Shown: positions 39,918 through 51,905 of the stretch, in pieces
Layout of the letters: the number at the start of each line of letters is the position of its first letter
Numbering within the stretch: the stretch's first letter is position 1
From: Microbacterium rhizosphaerae
GTDB taxonomy: Bacteria; Actinomycetota; Actinomycetes; Actinomycetales; Microbacteriaceae
DNA length: 64,000 bases
Direction of reading: 5' to 3'
NCBI RefSeq assembly: GCF_034120055.1
Contig: NZ_CP139368.1
Location: 1,612,001-1,676,000, forward strand
The notes under the pieces: generated by a model
Seen by the model: the letters and a program-made list of their open reading frames with translations, nothing else
Told to the model about the DNA's origin: nothing
Database searches by the model: none
Made by a program: the position numbers and the translations under genes

Positions 39918-40215
39918 GGGGCCCCTCGACAGGCTCGGGGACCGGTGCGGCTCGGGCCGGGCGGCTCGGGGGCCGGGCGGCTCGGGGCCCCTGGACACGG
40001 GGGCGTGGCTCGGGGGCCCCTCGACGGGCTCGGGGGCCCCTCGACAGGCTCGGGGACCGGTGCGGCTCGGGCCGGGCGGCTCGGGCCGGGCGGCTCGGGG
40101 GCCGGGCGGCTCGGGACGGGGCGTGGCTCGGGGCCCCTCGACAGGCTCGGGGACCGGTGCGGCTCGGGCCGGGCGGCTCGGGACCCGGGCGGCTCGGGGA
40201 CACGGCTCCGGGCGC
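39918..40215 (-). repeat. Inverted palindromic repeat array (right part)
   Basis: Four A units lie in reverse orientation: 39922-39943, 40017-40035, 40037-40058 and 40134-40155, each CCCCTCGAC, A or G, GGCTCGGGG, usually then ACC. They are separated by GC-rich spacers built from GGTGCGGCTCGGGCC and GGGCGGCTCGGG words. With the remnant at 37722 these make five inverted A units on this side of the GIY-YIG gene. No gene is seen between 39856 and 40262. Confidence 0.88.
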
Positions 40216-40250
40216 GGGACGCCACGGGAGACGGGACCGCCCGGCGGGCG

Positions 40251-40256
40251 TAGCGT
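40251..40256 (+). promoter_or_regulatory. -10 box of the dienelactone hydrolase gene
   Basis: TAGCGT lies exactly 6 bases before ATG 40263, just outside the repeat array. Confidence 0.55.
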
Positions 40257-40262
40257 GAAACC

Positions 40263-41012
40263 ATGAGCGAGACGATGGTGCTGCGCGCGGCCGACGGCAG
40301 CGATTTCGATGTGTACACCGCCCGACCGGAGGGCGTCCCGCGCGGGGGGCTCGTGCTCATCCACGAGATCTGGGGACTCGTCGACCATATCCGGGATGTC
40401 GCCGACCGGTTCGCGGCGCAGGGGTACCTCGTCGCTGCGCCGGACATCCTGAGCCACGGCGGCATCGCGCCTGCGCTCGGCGCCGAGCTCTTCGCCCTCT
40501 TGAACGACCCGGACGAGAACGTGCGACTCGAGGCTCAGCCGCGCATGCGGGAGGCGATGAGCGAGATGCGCTCGCCCGGTTACGCGGCGTGGGCCGTCGG
40601 CGCCCTGCGCACTGTGGTCGACTGGCTCGAGACGCAGGAGGGCGTGGACGGCCGCATCGGCGCCGTCGGCTTCTGCTTCGGCGGGACCTACGTGTATCTG
40701 CTCGCCGCCTCGGATGACCGCATCCGCGCCGCCGTCCCGTTCTACGGGACCGCGCCGAGCCCCGAGCGCATCGCGGACATCTCCGCTGCCGTCCTCGCCC
40801 TCTACGGGCAGCACGACCCCGCCCTCATCGACGCCCTGCCCGACGTGTGGGAGCGGATGACGCAGGCCGGCGTCGACTTCGAGACCGTCGTCTATCCGGG
40901 GGCGGGGCACGCGTTCTTCAACGACACCGGATCCCGCTACCGTGCCGGCGAGGCGGCCGACGCCTGGGAGCGCGTCAACACCTTCCTGCCGGAGCACCTC
41001 GACGCACGATGA
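40263..41012 (+). CDS. Dienelactone hydrolase family protein
   Basis: This 249-residue alpha/beta hydrolase has a cysteine nucleophile, Cys138 in GFCFGGTY, with Asp in YGQHDPAL and His in GAGHAFFN, the dienelactone hydrolase triad. The family opens lactone intermediates of chlorocatechol degradation, but many members have other ester substrates and no ring-cleavage genes are nearby. The product starts MSETMVLRAADGSDFDVYTA and is probably cytoplasmic. Confidence 0.86.
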   Translation: MSETMVLRAADGSDFDVYTARPEGVPRGGLVLIHEIWGLVDHIRDVADRFAAQGYLVAAPDILSHGGIAPALGAELFALLNDPDENVRLEAQPRMREAMSEMRSPGYAAWAVGALRTVVDWLETQEGVDGRIGAVGFCFGGTYVYLLAASDDRIRAAVPFYGTAPSPERIADISAAVLALYGQHDPALIDALPDVWERMTQAGVDFETVVYPGAGHAFFNDTGSRYRAGEAADAWERVNTFLPEHLDAR

Positions 41013-41044
41013 CGCTGGATTTGCGGATGCCGCGGCCCTGCCGG

Positions 41045-41050
41045 TATGGT
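41045..41050 (+). promoter_or_regulatory. -10 box before the arg leader ORF
   Basis: TATGGT lies exactly 6 bases before ATG 41057, the same spacing as at the other leaderless genes here. Confidence 0.5.
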
Positions 41051-41056
41051 CGCGGC

Positions 41057-41140
41057 ATGGCCTCGGCGACCCAGGGACTCTCGATGCTCGTCACGAGCGT
41101 CGCTCCCGCGCGCCGACGTCTGGGCGGGCGCCGACTCTAG
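41057..41140 (+). CDS. Putative arginine-rich leader peptide of the arg operon
   Basis: This 27-codon ORF starts 6 bases after a TATGGT box, with no ribosome-binding site, and ends about 100 bases before argC. Its C-terminal part ARRRLGGRRL holds five arginines in ten residues, just before the stop. Such clusters are the hallmark of amino-acid-sensing leader peptides, where ribosomes stall when charged tRNA-Arg is scarce. I see only weak hairpins (such as GACCC 41143-41147 with GGGTC 41164-41168) and no clear terminator, so the mechanism is open. The ORF could also be chance. Confidence 0.45.
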   Translation: MASATQGLSMLVTSVAPARRRLGGRRL

Positions 41141-41193
41141 GCGACCCTGCGCGCGGCCCGTCGGGGTCATGGGTGGGCGTCGCCGTCGCCTCC

Positions 41194-41213
41194 TGAGCCC
41201 CGTCGAAGGGCCC
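41194..41213 (+). repeat. Degenerate stray copy of the palindromic A unit
   Basis: TGAGCCCCGTCGAAGGGCCC resembles the A unit core GAGC..GTCGAGGGG (direct orientation) and lies inside the leader region of argC, where it could form a short hairpin. Confidence 0.5.
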
Positions 41214-41225
41214 GCACCCAGACTC

Positions 41226-41231
41226 TAAGGT
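41226..41231 (+). promoter_or_regulatory. Possible -10 box of argC (leaderless)
   Basis: TAAGGT lies exactly 6 bases before ATG 41238. It competes with the idea that argC is transcribed only from the promoter of the leader ORF. Confidence 0.4.
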
Positions 41232-41237
41232 TGATTC

Positions 41238-42284
41238 ATGCCCTATTCGGTTGCCGTCTCCGGCGCCTCCGGCTATGCGGGCGGTGAGATCCTCCGCATC
41301 CTGGCCGCTCACCCCGATGTCGAGATCCGCACCGTCACCGCGCACTCCAACGCCGGCCAGCCGCTCCTCGACCACCAGCCGCACCTGCGCTCGCTCGCGC
41401 ACCTCACGCTGCAGCAGACGACGCCCGAGGTCCTCGCCGGTCACGACGTCGTCTTCCTCGCGCTGCCGCACGGACAGTCCGGCCGATACACCGACGCGCT
41501 CGGCGACACGCCGCTGGTGATCGACGCCGGCGCCGATCACCGGCTGACCTCCTCGGCGGCCTGGGATCGGTTCTACGGCGGCGACTTCCACGACCCGTGG
41601 GCGTACGGCGTGCCGGAGCTGCCGGTCGGCGACGGCAAGCAGCGCGCGCGGCTGGCGTCGGCATCCCGCATCGCCGCACCCGGATGCAACGCCTCGACCG
41701 TGAGTCTCAGTCTCGCGCCGGGTGTCGCGGCGCGGGTCATCGAGCCGGGCGACATCGTCAGCGTGCTGGCGGTCGGGCCGAGCGGCGCAGGCAAGAGCCT
41801 CAAGCCCCACCTCCTCGGCAGTGAGATCCTCGGCACGGCGAACCCCTACGCGGTCGGCGGCGTGCACCGGCACATCCCCGAGATCCGCCAGGCGCTCGTC
41901 GCGGCCGGTGCCGGCGGCGATGTGCGCATCTCGTTCACGCCGGTGATCGTGCCCATGGCGCGCGGCATCCTCGCCACGAGCTCCGCGCCGATCGCGGCGG
42001 GGGCGACCGATGAGCAGATCCGGGATGCCTGGGAGCAGGCGTATGCCGGCGAGAGCTTCGTGCACGTGCTCCCCGCCGGCAGCTATCCGCGCACGGCGGA
42101 CGTCCTGGGCGCGAACACCGCGATCATGGGGCTCCACATCGACCGTGAGGCGAACCGCGTCACGGTCGTCACCGCCGTCGACAACCTCGTGAAGGGCACG
42201 GCGGGTGCCGCCGTGCAGTCCATGAACATCGCGCTCGGCCTGCCCGAGGACCGCGCCCTCACCGTCAACGGAGTCGCGCCGTGA
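41238..42284 (+). CDS. argC: N-acetyl-gamma-glutamyl-phosphate reductase
   Basis: ArgC reduces N-acetylglutamyl phosphate with NADPH. The nucleotide-binding start [15 protein letters not shown] and catalytic Cys150 in APGCNAST are present. The 348-residue length is normal. It heads argC-J-B-D-F-H. No Shine-Dalgarno precedes the ATG; the -10-like TAAGGT lies 6 bases upstream. Confidence 0.96.
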   Translation: MPYSVAVSGASGYAGGEILRILAAHPDVEIRTVTAHSNAGQPLLDHQPHLRSLAHLTLQQTTPEVLAGHDVVFLALPHGQSGRYTDALGDTPLVIDAGADHRLTSSAAWDRFYGGDFHDPWAYGVPELPVGDGKQRARLASASRIAAPGCNASTVSLSLAPGVAARVIEPGDIVSVLAVGPSGAGKSLKPHLLGSEILGTANPYAVGGVHRHIPEIRQALVAAGAGGDVRISFTPVIVPMARGILATSSAPIAAGATDEQIRDAWEQAYAGESFVHVLPAGSYPRTADVLGANTAIMGLHIDREANRVTVVTAVDNLVKGTAGAAVQSMNIALGLPEDRALTVNGVAP

Positions 42285-42321
42285 GCGCCGCGCGCACTCA
42301 GAGCCCAAGGAGACCCGCCTC

Positions 42322-43479
42322 GTGACCGTCACCGCCCCTGCAGGATTCGAGGCGGCCGGTGTCGTCGCCGGCCTGAAGTCCACCGGCAAGCCCGACGTCG
42401 CCGTGGTCGTGAACCGCGGTCCGCTGAAGGTCGGCGCCGCCGTCTTCACGAGCAACCGTGCGCAGGCGAACCCGATCATCTGGTCGAGGCAGGCGATCGC
42501 GGACGGCGTCGTCGAGGCGATCGTCCTGAACTCCGGCGGGGCCAACTGCTTCACCGGGCCGTTCGGCTTCCAGACCGCGCACCAGACCGCCGAGAAGGCG
42601 GCCGAGCTGCTGGGCGTGAGCGCGGGCGATGTCCTCGTCTGCTCCACCGGCCTCATCGGCACGGGCGACGAGGTGTTCCGGGCGAAGGTGCTGGACGGCA
42701 CGATGCGCGGCGTCGCGCAGCTCTCCACCGACGGAGGAGAGTCCGCGGCGCAGGCGATCATGACGACCGACACCATCGCGAAGACCGCGGTGCGCCAGGG
42801 CGACGGGTGGACGATCGGCGCGATGGCGAAGGGCGCCGGGATGCTGGCGCCCGGCCTCGCGACGATGCTCGTCGTCATCACGACCGACGCCGTGCTCGAC
42901 GCCCCGCAGGCCGACGCGCACCTGCGCGCGGCGACGCGGACGACGTTCGACCGCCTCGATTCCGACGGCTGCATGTCGACGAACGATCAGGTGTCGCTGC
43001 TTGTGAGCGGTGCCAGCGGCGTGACGCCGGACGAGGCCGAGTTCGGCGCGGCCCTCGCCGACCTGTGCCGGGAGCTCGCGGTCAAGCTGCAGCGCGACGC
43101 CGAGGGCGCGAGCCACGACATCACGATCCGCGTCGAGCACGCCGCATCCGAGTCCGACGCCGTCGAGGTGGGGCGCTCCGTCGCGCGGAACAACCTCTTC
43201 AAGGCCGCGATCTTCGGCAACGATCCCAATTGGGGGCGCGTCCTCGCCGCGATCGGCACGACGACCGCGCACTTCGACCCCTATGACGTCGACGTGTGGA
43301 TGAACGGCGTCCGCGTCTGCACGGCGGGCGGTCCCGACCGCCCGCGCGAGGAGGTCGACCTCACGCCCCGTGCCACCGATCTGCTGATCGACCTGAAGAC
43401 CGGCGACGCGGCGGCGACGGTCCTCACCAACGACCTCACCCACGACTACGTCCACGAGAACAGCGCGTACGCCTCATGA
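42322..43479 (+). CDS. argJ: Bifunctional ornithine acetyltransferase / N-acetylglutamate synthase
   Basis: ArgJ recycles the acetyl group from N-acetylornithine to glutamate and, in bifunctional forms, also makes N-acetylglutamate. It is self-cleaving: the nucleophile Thr181 lies in [14 protein letters not shown], separating alpha and beta chains. GTG 42322 is preceded by AAGGAG at about 8 bases. The 385 residues are normal. Its stop overlaps the argB start. Confidence 0.95.
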   Translation: MTVTAPAGFEAAGVVAGLKSTGKPDVAVVVNRGPLKVGAAVFTSNRAQANPIIWSRQAIADGVVEAIVLNSGGANCFTGPFGFQTAHQTAEKAAELLGVSAGDVLVCSTGLIGTGDEVFRAKVLDGTMRGVAQLSTDGGESAAQAIMTTDTIAKTAVRQGDGWTIGAMAKGAGMLAPGLATMLVVITTDAVLDAPQADAHLRAATRTTFDRLDSDGCMSTNDQVSLLVSGASGVTPDEAEFGAALADLCRELAVKLQRDAEGASHDITIRVEHAASESDAVEVGRSVARNNLFKAAIFGNDPNWGRVLAAIGTTTAHFDPYDVDVWMNGVRVCTAGGPDRPREEVDLTPRATDLLIDLKTGDAAATVLTNDLTHDYVHENSAYAS

Positions 43480-44368
43480 CCGAGCTTCAGCAGACGAATC
43501 CCGCCGAGGCATCCGCCAAGGCGGCGACCCTCATCGAGTCGCTGCCGTGGCTGCGCCTCTACCGCGACCAGATCGTCGTCATCAAATACGGCGGCAACGC
43601 GATGATCTCGGACGAGCTGCAGGACGCCTTCGCCGAGGACATCGCGTACCTCCGCTACGTGGGCGTCAAGCCGGTCGTCGTGCACGGCGGGGGTCCGCAG
43701 ATCTCGCACATGCTCGACCGCCTCGCCATCCCGAGCGAGTTCAAGGGCGGCTACCGCGTCACGAGCACGGAGGCGATCTCGGTCGTCCGCATGGTGCTCA
43801 CCGGACAGATCAATCCGCAGCTCGTCGCCAAGATCAACGCGCACGGCCCCCTCGCGGCGGGACTGTCGGGCGAGGATGCGGGCCTGTTCAGCGGTCGCCG
43901 GCGCGGGGTGGTCATCGACGGCGTCGAGCACGACCTCGGTCGCGTCGGCGACGTGGTGGAGGTCGATCCGCAGCCGGTGCTCGACCAGCTCGCGGCGGGA
44001 CGCATCCCCGTCGTCTCGAGCATCGCGCCGGACCGCGACAAGCCCGGCCACTCGCTGAACGTCAACGCGGATGCCGCCGCCGCCGCTCTCGCGACGGCGC
44101 TGCGCGCCTCGAAGCTCGTCATCCTGACGGACGTGCCGGGGCTGTATGCGGACTGGCCGAACCGCGATTCGCTCGTGTCGCATCTGACGAAGGCCGAGCT
44201 GCGCGAGATGCTGCCGAGCCTCGAATCGGGGATGATCCCGAAGATGCAGGCCTGTCTCGATGCCGTCGAGGGCGGTGTCGAGACTGCGGCGATCATCGAC
44301 GGGCGTGTCCCGCATTCGGTGCTCGTCGAGATGTTCACCGAGAAGGGAATCGGAACAGAGGTGGTCGC

Positions 44369-44372
<4 letters not shown>
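43476..44372 (+). CDS. argB: Acetylglutamate kinase
   Basis: ArgB phosphorylates N-acetylglutamate, usually the arginine-inhibited step. The 298-residue amino acid kinase has [10 protein letters not shown] at the N terminus, VHGGGPQIS for substrate binding and [12 protein letters not shown] with [11 protein letters not shown] for the nucleotide site. The N-terminal helix before IKYGG is the kind associated with hexameric, arginine-sensitive enzymes. Confidence 0.96.
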
Positions 44373-47942
<3,570 letters not shown>

Positions 47943-47948
47943 TTGCGT

Positions 47949-47974
47949 CACTTATCGAATTCGATCGATAAGTG
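47949..47974. promoter_or_regulatory. Perfect 26-bp palindromic operator before the SatD-like gene
   Basis: CACTTATCGA (47949-47958) and TCGATAAGTG (47965-47974) are perfect 10-base inverted arms around ATTCGA. The whole 70-base gap is strikingly AT-rich for this genome. It lies about 30 bases before the -10 box of the SatD-like gene. No T tract follows, so an operator is more likely than a terminator. Confidence 0.75.
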
Positions 47975-48003
47975 AATAACTGATTCTCACATGAAATCAG
48001 TGT

Positions 48004-48009
48004 TACCCT
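48004..48009 (+). promoter_or_regulatory. -10 box of the SatD-like gene (leaderless)
   Basis: TACCCT lies exactly 6 bases before ATG 48016. Confidence 0.5.
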
Positions 48010-48015
48010 TATTGC

Positions 48016-48651
48016 ATGCCGGTTGCTGTGACCGTCGACATCGTCGGCTCGCGTCGGATCCCCGATCGGGATGCGGCGCAACGACTTCTCGACGACGCCA
48101 TCGCGCGGGTCGCCGACGATCTCCCCGTGGCGGAGGTGGCACTGCATCCCATCGTCGGCGATGAGCTGCAAGGGGTCTACCCGACGCTCGACGCGGCCCT
48201 CGCCACGACGCTGCTGCTGCAGCTCGCCCTGCCCGATGTGGTCGAGTGCCGGTTCGGTCTCGGTGTGGGGGCCATGGGGCTCGTGCCGTCGGCATCGGGC
48301 GACATCCCGGACGGTCCCGGCTGGTGGGCGGCACGCGCGGCGATCGACCGGGTCCACGCCCTGCAGCAGCGCGCGGTCCCGAGCGCCCGCACGTGGGTGG
48401 CGGCGGACGCGAGCGAACCGGATGCGGCGCAGGCCGCCGCCCGCTCCGCCAACGCCTATCTGCTGGCCCGCGACGAGATCGTCGGTGCGATGTCCGAGCG
48501 TGCGCGCCGGCTCACGTACGGCCGGTGCTTCGGCGCGACGCAGCGGAGCCTCGCGGCGCAGGAGGGCATCACACAGTCGGCGGTGTCGCAGCTGCTCGCG
48601 GCGGCGGGCGCCGCATCCATCGTCGAGGGCTACCGGCTGCTCGAGCCGTAG
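48016..48651 (+). CDS. SatD-like protein with C-terminal helix-turn-helix
   Basis: This 211-residue protein begins MPVAVTVDIVGSRRIPDRDA, followed by HPIVGDELQGVYP, the pattern of the SatD family; the middle has no known motif. The last 50 residues form an HTH (TQRSLAAQEGITQSAVSQLLAAAG), so it probably binds DNA, possibly the palindrome just upstream. SatD was named from a streptococcal acid-tolerance locus; its function is unknown. The gene converges with a DUF3307-like membrane gene, leaving 4 bases between stops. Confidence 0.72.
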   Translation: MPVAVTVDIVGSRRIPDRDAAQRLLDDAIARVADDLPVAEVALHPIVGDELQGVYPTLDAALATTLLLQLALPDVVECRFGLGVGAMGLVPSASGDIPDGPGWWAARAAIDRVHALQQRAVPSARTWVAADASEPDAAQAAARSANAYLLARDEIVGAMSERARRLTYGRCFGATQRSLAAQEGITQSAVSQLLAAAGAASIVEGYRLLEP

Positions 48652-48655
48652 ACGC

Positions 48656-49255
48656 TCACCAGATCGCGAGGCGGATGAGCCCGCCGACGGCCGCGGCCCA
48701 CAGGAGGCTCGCGAGCGTGCCGATGATGAATCGCTCGCGCGCCTCGGACGCGGCGAACTCCGGGAACCGCCCGATGCCCTTGACGGCGACGACGACGGCG
48801 ATGGCCTCCGGGAACCCCGCGATGATCGACACGACCACCGCGACCCGTTCGAGGTAGCCGATCACCGTCCCTCCGCGCATGAGGGTGCGCACGGCCTCTC
48901 CGTCATCGGTCGCGGTCCCGGATGCGGGGACCGACACGACGATGCCGCCGTCCTCGGTCTCGCGCACGCGTCCGCCCGTGGCGACCTCGAGCACGCGCCG
49001 CGTCGCGGGGTTGCCGCCGAGCACCGCGACGGCGACTCCCAGGAGTCCCAGCATCATCCCGACGAGCACCGGGATCTTCACCGGCGAGATCGCGACGACG
49101 ACGAGCCCGAACACGACCATGATCCCTGCGATGACGAGGGGCAGGGTCGTGGGCCGGCGCAGACTCACCACGATCAGCACCAGCGCCGCGCACAGGACGA
49201 GGAACAGGAAGATCGACAGGATCGCCGCGACGAGCTGCGGGGGGAAGACCAGCAT
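48656..49255 (-). CDS. Membrane protein resembling the DUF3307 C-terminal domain
   Basis: The 199-residue protein has three N-terminal membrane segments (about 8-30, 38-58, 62-82), a soluble loop with an alternating charged stretch (about 85-130), then two more hydrophobic segments. The ending KGIGRFPEFAASEARERFII, followed by GTLASLLWA, resembles the KSIARF...EYFLIGT ending of DUF3307 proteins, which are often encoded beside SatD. Start ATG 49255. No enzymatic motif is visible; the partnership with SatD is inferred from this pairing. Confidence 0.62.
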   Translation of the reverse strand: MLVFPPQLVAAILSIFLFLVLCAALVLIVVSLRRPTTLPLVIAGIMVVFGLVVVAISPVKIPVLVGMMLGLLGVAVAVLGGNPATRRVLEVATGGRVRETEDGGIVVSVPASGTATDDGEAVRTLMRGGTVIGYLERVAVVVSIIAGFPEAIAVVVAVKGIGRFPEFAASEARERFIIGTLASLLWAAAVGGLIRLAIW

Positions 49256-49352
49256 GCGGCTCAGTCTTCCACCGGCGTCGGACTGTCCCGGCGCGCGTCG
49301 GCGTGTGTCCGCGAAGTCGCCGCCCGGCGCGGGCCGGCGCATCCGTCGCTGA

Positions 49353-49358
49353 TAATCT
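49353..49358 (+). promoter_or_regulatory. -10 box of tyrS (leaderless)
   Basis: TAATCT lies exactly 6 bases before GTG 49365; no T-box leader is present. Confidence 0.55.
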
Positions 49359-49364
49359 GGGCCG

Positions 49365-50669
49365 GTGTCTGAAACCGTCGTGAGCGCGACCGCTCCCGCC
49401 AACGACCCGACGTTCGAGAACGTCTGGGACGAGCTGGTGTGGCGCGGACTCGTGCATGTGTCCACCGACCAGGAGGCGCTGCGCGCCTTGCTCGCCGGAG
49501 ACCCGATCACGTATTACTGCGGCTTCGACCCGACCGCTCCGAGTCTGCACCTGGGCAACCTCGTGCAGCTTCTCGTGCTGCGCCGCCTCCAGCTCGCCGG
49601 GCACAAGCCGCTCGGCCTCGTCGGCGGTTCGACGGGCCTCATCGGCGACCCGCGCCCGAGCGCGGAGCGCACGCTCAACACCAAGGAGACGGTCGCCGAG
49701 TGGATCGGCAAGCTGCGCGTGCAGGTCGAGCGGTTCCTGAGCTTCGACGGCGACAACGCCGCACGGATCGTCAACAACCTCGACTGGACGGCGCCGCTGT
49801 CGGCGATCGACTTCCTGCGCGACATCGGCAAGCACTACCGCGTCGGGACGATGCTGAAGAAGGATGCCGTCGCCGCGCGCCTGACCTCGGACGCCGGCAT
49901 CAGCTACACCGAGTTCAGCTACCAGATCCTGCAGGGCTTCGACTACCTCGAGCTGTACCGCCAGTACGACTGCGTCCTCCAGACCGGCGGATCCGACCAG
50001 TGGGGCAACCTCACGAGCGGCACGGACCTCATCCACCGCGTCGAGGGCCGGGCCGTGCACGCGATCGGCACGCCGCTGATCACCAACAGCGACGGGACGA
50101 AGTTCGGCAAGAGCGAGGGCAACGCGATCTGGCTGGATGCCGAGATGTGCAGCCCGTACGTCTTCTACCAGTTCTGGCTCAACACGGATGACGCCGACGT
50201 CATCGAGCGGCTGAAGATCTTCACGTTCCTCACCCGCTCCGAGATCGAGGAGTACGAGCGGCTGGTCGAGGTCGAGCCCTTCCGCCGCGCCGCACAGAAG
50301 CGCCTGGCCGTCGAGGTCACGACGCTCGTGCACGGGACGGATGCCACGGCGGCCGTGATCGCGGCATCCGAGGCGCTCTTCGGCCAGGGCGATCTGACCG
50401 CCCTGGATCCCCACGTGCTGCGCTCGGCCCTGCGCGAGCTGCCGCACGCCGAGGTCGCCCTCGACACGTCGGTCGTGCAGGCCCTCGTCGACACGGGGCT
50501 CGTCTCGAGCCTCAGCGAAGGCCGCCGCGCGGTCGCCCAGGGCGGTGTGACGCTGGACGGCGAGCGCGTGACCGACGAGGGCGCGTTCGTCACGGGCGCG
50601 CTCCCGGGCGGCGTCTCGGTGCTGCGCCGCGGCAAGAAGACGCTGGCCGGAGTGTTCGTCGGCCGCTGA
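49365..50669 (+). CDS. tyrS: Tyrosyl-tRNA synthetase
   Basis: TyrS charges tRNA-Tyr. The class I signature appears as PSLHLGNLV, the KMSKS-like loop as KFGKSEGN, and a C-terminal S4 RNA-binding domain covers about residues 370-430 (VDTGLVSSLSEGRRAVAQGG). It is 434 residues, starting on GTG 49365 directly after a -10 box. Confidence 0.97.
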   Translation: MSETVVSATAPANDPTFENVWDELVWRGLVHVSTDQEALRALLAGDPITYYCGFDPTAPSLHLGNLVQLLVLRRLQLAGHKPLGLVGGSTGLIGDPRPSAERTLNTKETVAEWIGKLRVQVERFLSFDGDNAARIVNNLDWTAPLSAIDFLRDIGKHYRVGTMLKKDAVAARLTSDAGISYTEFSYQILQGFDYLELYRQYDCVLQTGGSDQWGNLTSGTDLIHRVEGRAVHAIGTPLITNSDGTKFGKSEGNAIWLDAEMCSPYVFYQFWLNTDDADVIERLKIFTFLTRSEIEEYERLVEVEPFRRAAQKRLAVEVTTLVHGTDATAAVIAASEALFGQGDLTALDPHVLRSALRELPHAEVALDTSVVQALVDTGLVSSLSEGRRAVAQGGVTLDGERVTDEGAFVTGALPGGVSVLRRGKKTLAGVFVGR

Positions 50670-50684
50670 GGCCTCGGGGGCCGC

Positions 50685-51905
50685 TCAGACGACCCGCAGG
50701 GCGTCGGCGACGACGCGGCCGTCGTGGATGACCGTGCGATCGCTGCTCCGGTCCATCACGGCGCTCGTGGGCGTCTCGCCGTCGACGAGCACGAGGTCGG
50801 CGCGGTCGCCGATACCGAGGCCGGGGCGGTCGCCGACGCCTGTCACGCGCGGCACCGCACGATCCATGATCGAGGCGCCGCCGACCGTGGCGACCGCCAG
50901 GGCCAGCTCGATGAGGTCGTCCCGCCGGTAGCCGTTGGTGAAGGCGAGCTGCCACGTGCGGTCGAGCAGGTCGCCGTTGCCGTACGGGCTCCAGTAGTCG
51001 CGCTGTCCGTCCTCGCCGAGCCCCACGCGCACGCCGGCCTCGGCGAGCGCGACGAGCGGGAGCTGGCGTGGTGCGGGCGGAGCGACGGTCGTCAGCGAGA
51101 TGTCGAGCTCCGCGAGCTGCTCGATGAGCCGACGGCTCGCGGCATCCGACACGCCGCCCAGCTCGTACGCGTGCGAGAGATTGACGCGGCCCTGCATGCC
51201 GAGCGCGCGGACGCGCTCCATGATCAGCTCGGTGCTGAACACGGCGAGGTGGCTGGGCTCATGCAGATGGATGTCGACATCCACCTGATATTTCTCGGCC
51301 AAGCCGAACACGATGTCGAGATGCCGCACGGGGTCGCGGTCGAGCTGGCACGGATCGATGCCGCCCATCACGTCCGCCCCCTCGCGCAGTGCCTCTTCGA
51401 GCACCGTCGGCGTGCCCTCCTCGAGGAGGATCCCGGCCTGCGGGAACACCATGATCTGCACGTCGGCGTGATCGCGGAATCTCTCCTTCGCCGCGACGAC
51501 CGACTCGAACTTCTCCAGGCGGCAGTCGACGTCCACCTGCGCGAACGAGCGCACGCGGGTCGTGCCGTGGGCGATCATCCGTTCGAGCGTCGTCGCGACG
51601 ATCTGCGCGTGCGGCACGTCGGTGTCGCGCCAGTTCTCGCGGTCGTTCATCATCATCGCCCACACGCCCGGCGCGCCGGTGTGCGGGCGGAACGGCAGTC
51701 CGATGCGCGTGGAGTCGAGATGCACGTGCACGTCGCTGAACGACGGCAGCGCGAGGCGCCCGCGTCCGTCGACTCCGCCCACCGTCGACGGGTCGTGGGC
51801 ACGGATGGATGCGATGATCCCGTCGTCGATCACGAGATCGACGGGGTCGCCGCCCCACGGTCGCACGTCACGGATCAGGAGGGAGTTCTTCATCGCGGCC
51901 GTCAC
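50685..51905 (-). CDS. Cytosine deaminase-like amidohydrolase
   Basis: This 406-residue metal-dependent amidohydrolase has the metal motif SFSDVHVHLDS, then HLHEPSHLAV, SHAYELGG and GEDGQRDYWSP, the order found in cytosine deaminase and related cyclic deaminases or hydrolases. It is the last gene of the catabolic operon; its GTG start overlaps the carbamate kinase stop (ATG 51893 is an alternative). It may open or deaminate the ring whose carbamoyl group is then recovered. The substrate is unknown. Confidence 0.82.
   Translation of the reverse strand: MTAAMKNSLLIRDVRPWGGDPVDLVIDDGIIASIRAHDPSTVGGVDGRGRLALPSFSDVHVHLDSTRIGLPFRPHTGAPGVWAMMMNDRENWRDTDVPHAQIVATTLERMIAHGTTRVRSFAQVDVDCRLEKFESVVAAKERFRDHADVQIMVFPQAGILLEEGTPTVLEEALREGADVMGGIDPCQLDRDPVRHLDIVFGLAEKYQVDVDIHLHEPSHLAVFSTELIMERVRALGMQGRVNLSHAYELGGVSDAASRRLIEQLAELDISLTTVAPPAPRQLPLVALAEAGVRVGLGEDGQRDYWSPYGNGDLLDRTWQLAFTNGYRRDDLIELALAVATVGGASIMDRAVPRVTGVGDRPGLGIGDRADLVLVDGETPTSAVMDRSSDRTVIHDGRVVADALRVV

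Noticed and set aside
41012..41237. Simple intergenic gap before argC
   Set aside because: The Arg-rich ORF and matched -10 box make it more than a spacer; kept as a low-confidence gene instead.
47949..47974. Palindrome as the argH terminator
   Set aside because: It is AT-rich with no following T run and sits directly upstream of a leaderless promoter; an operator explains it better.
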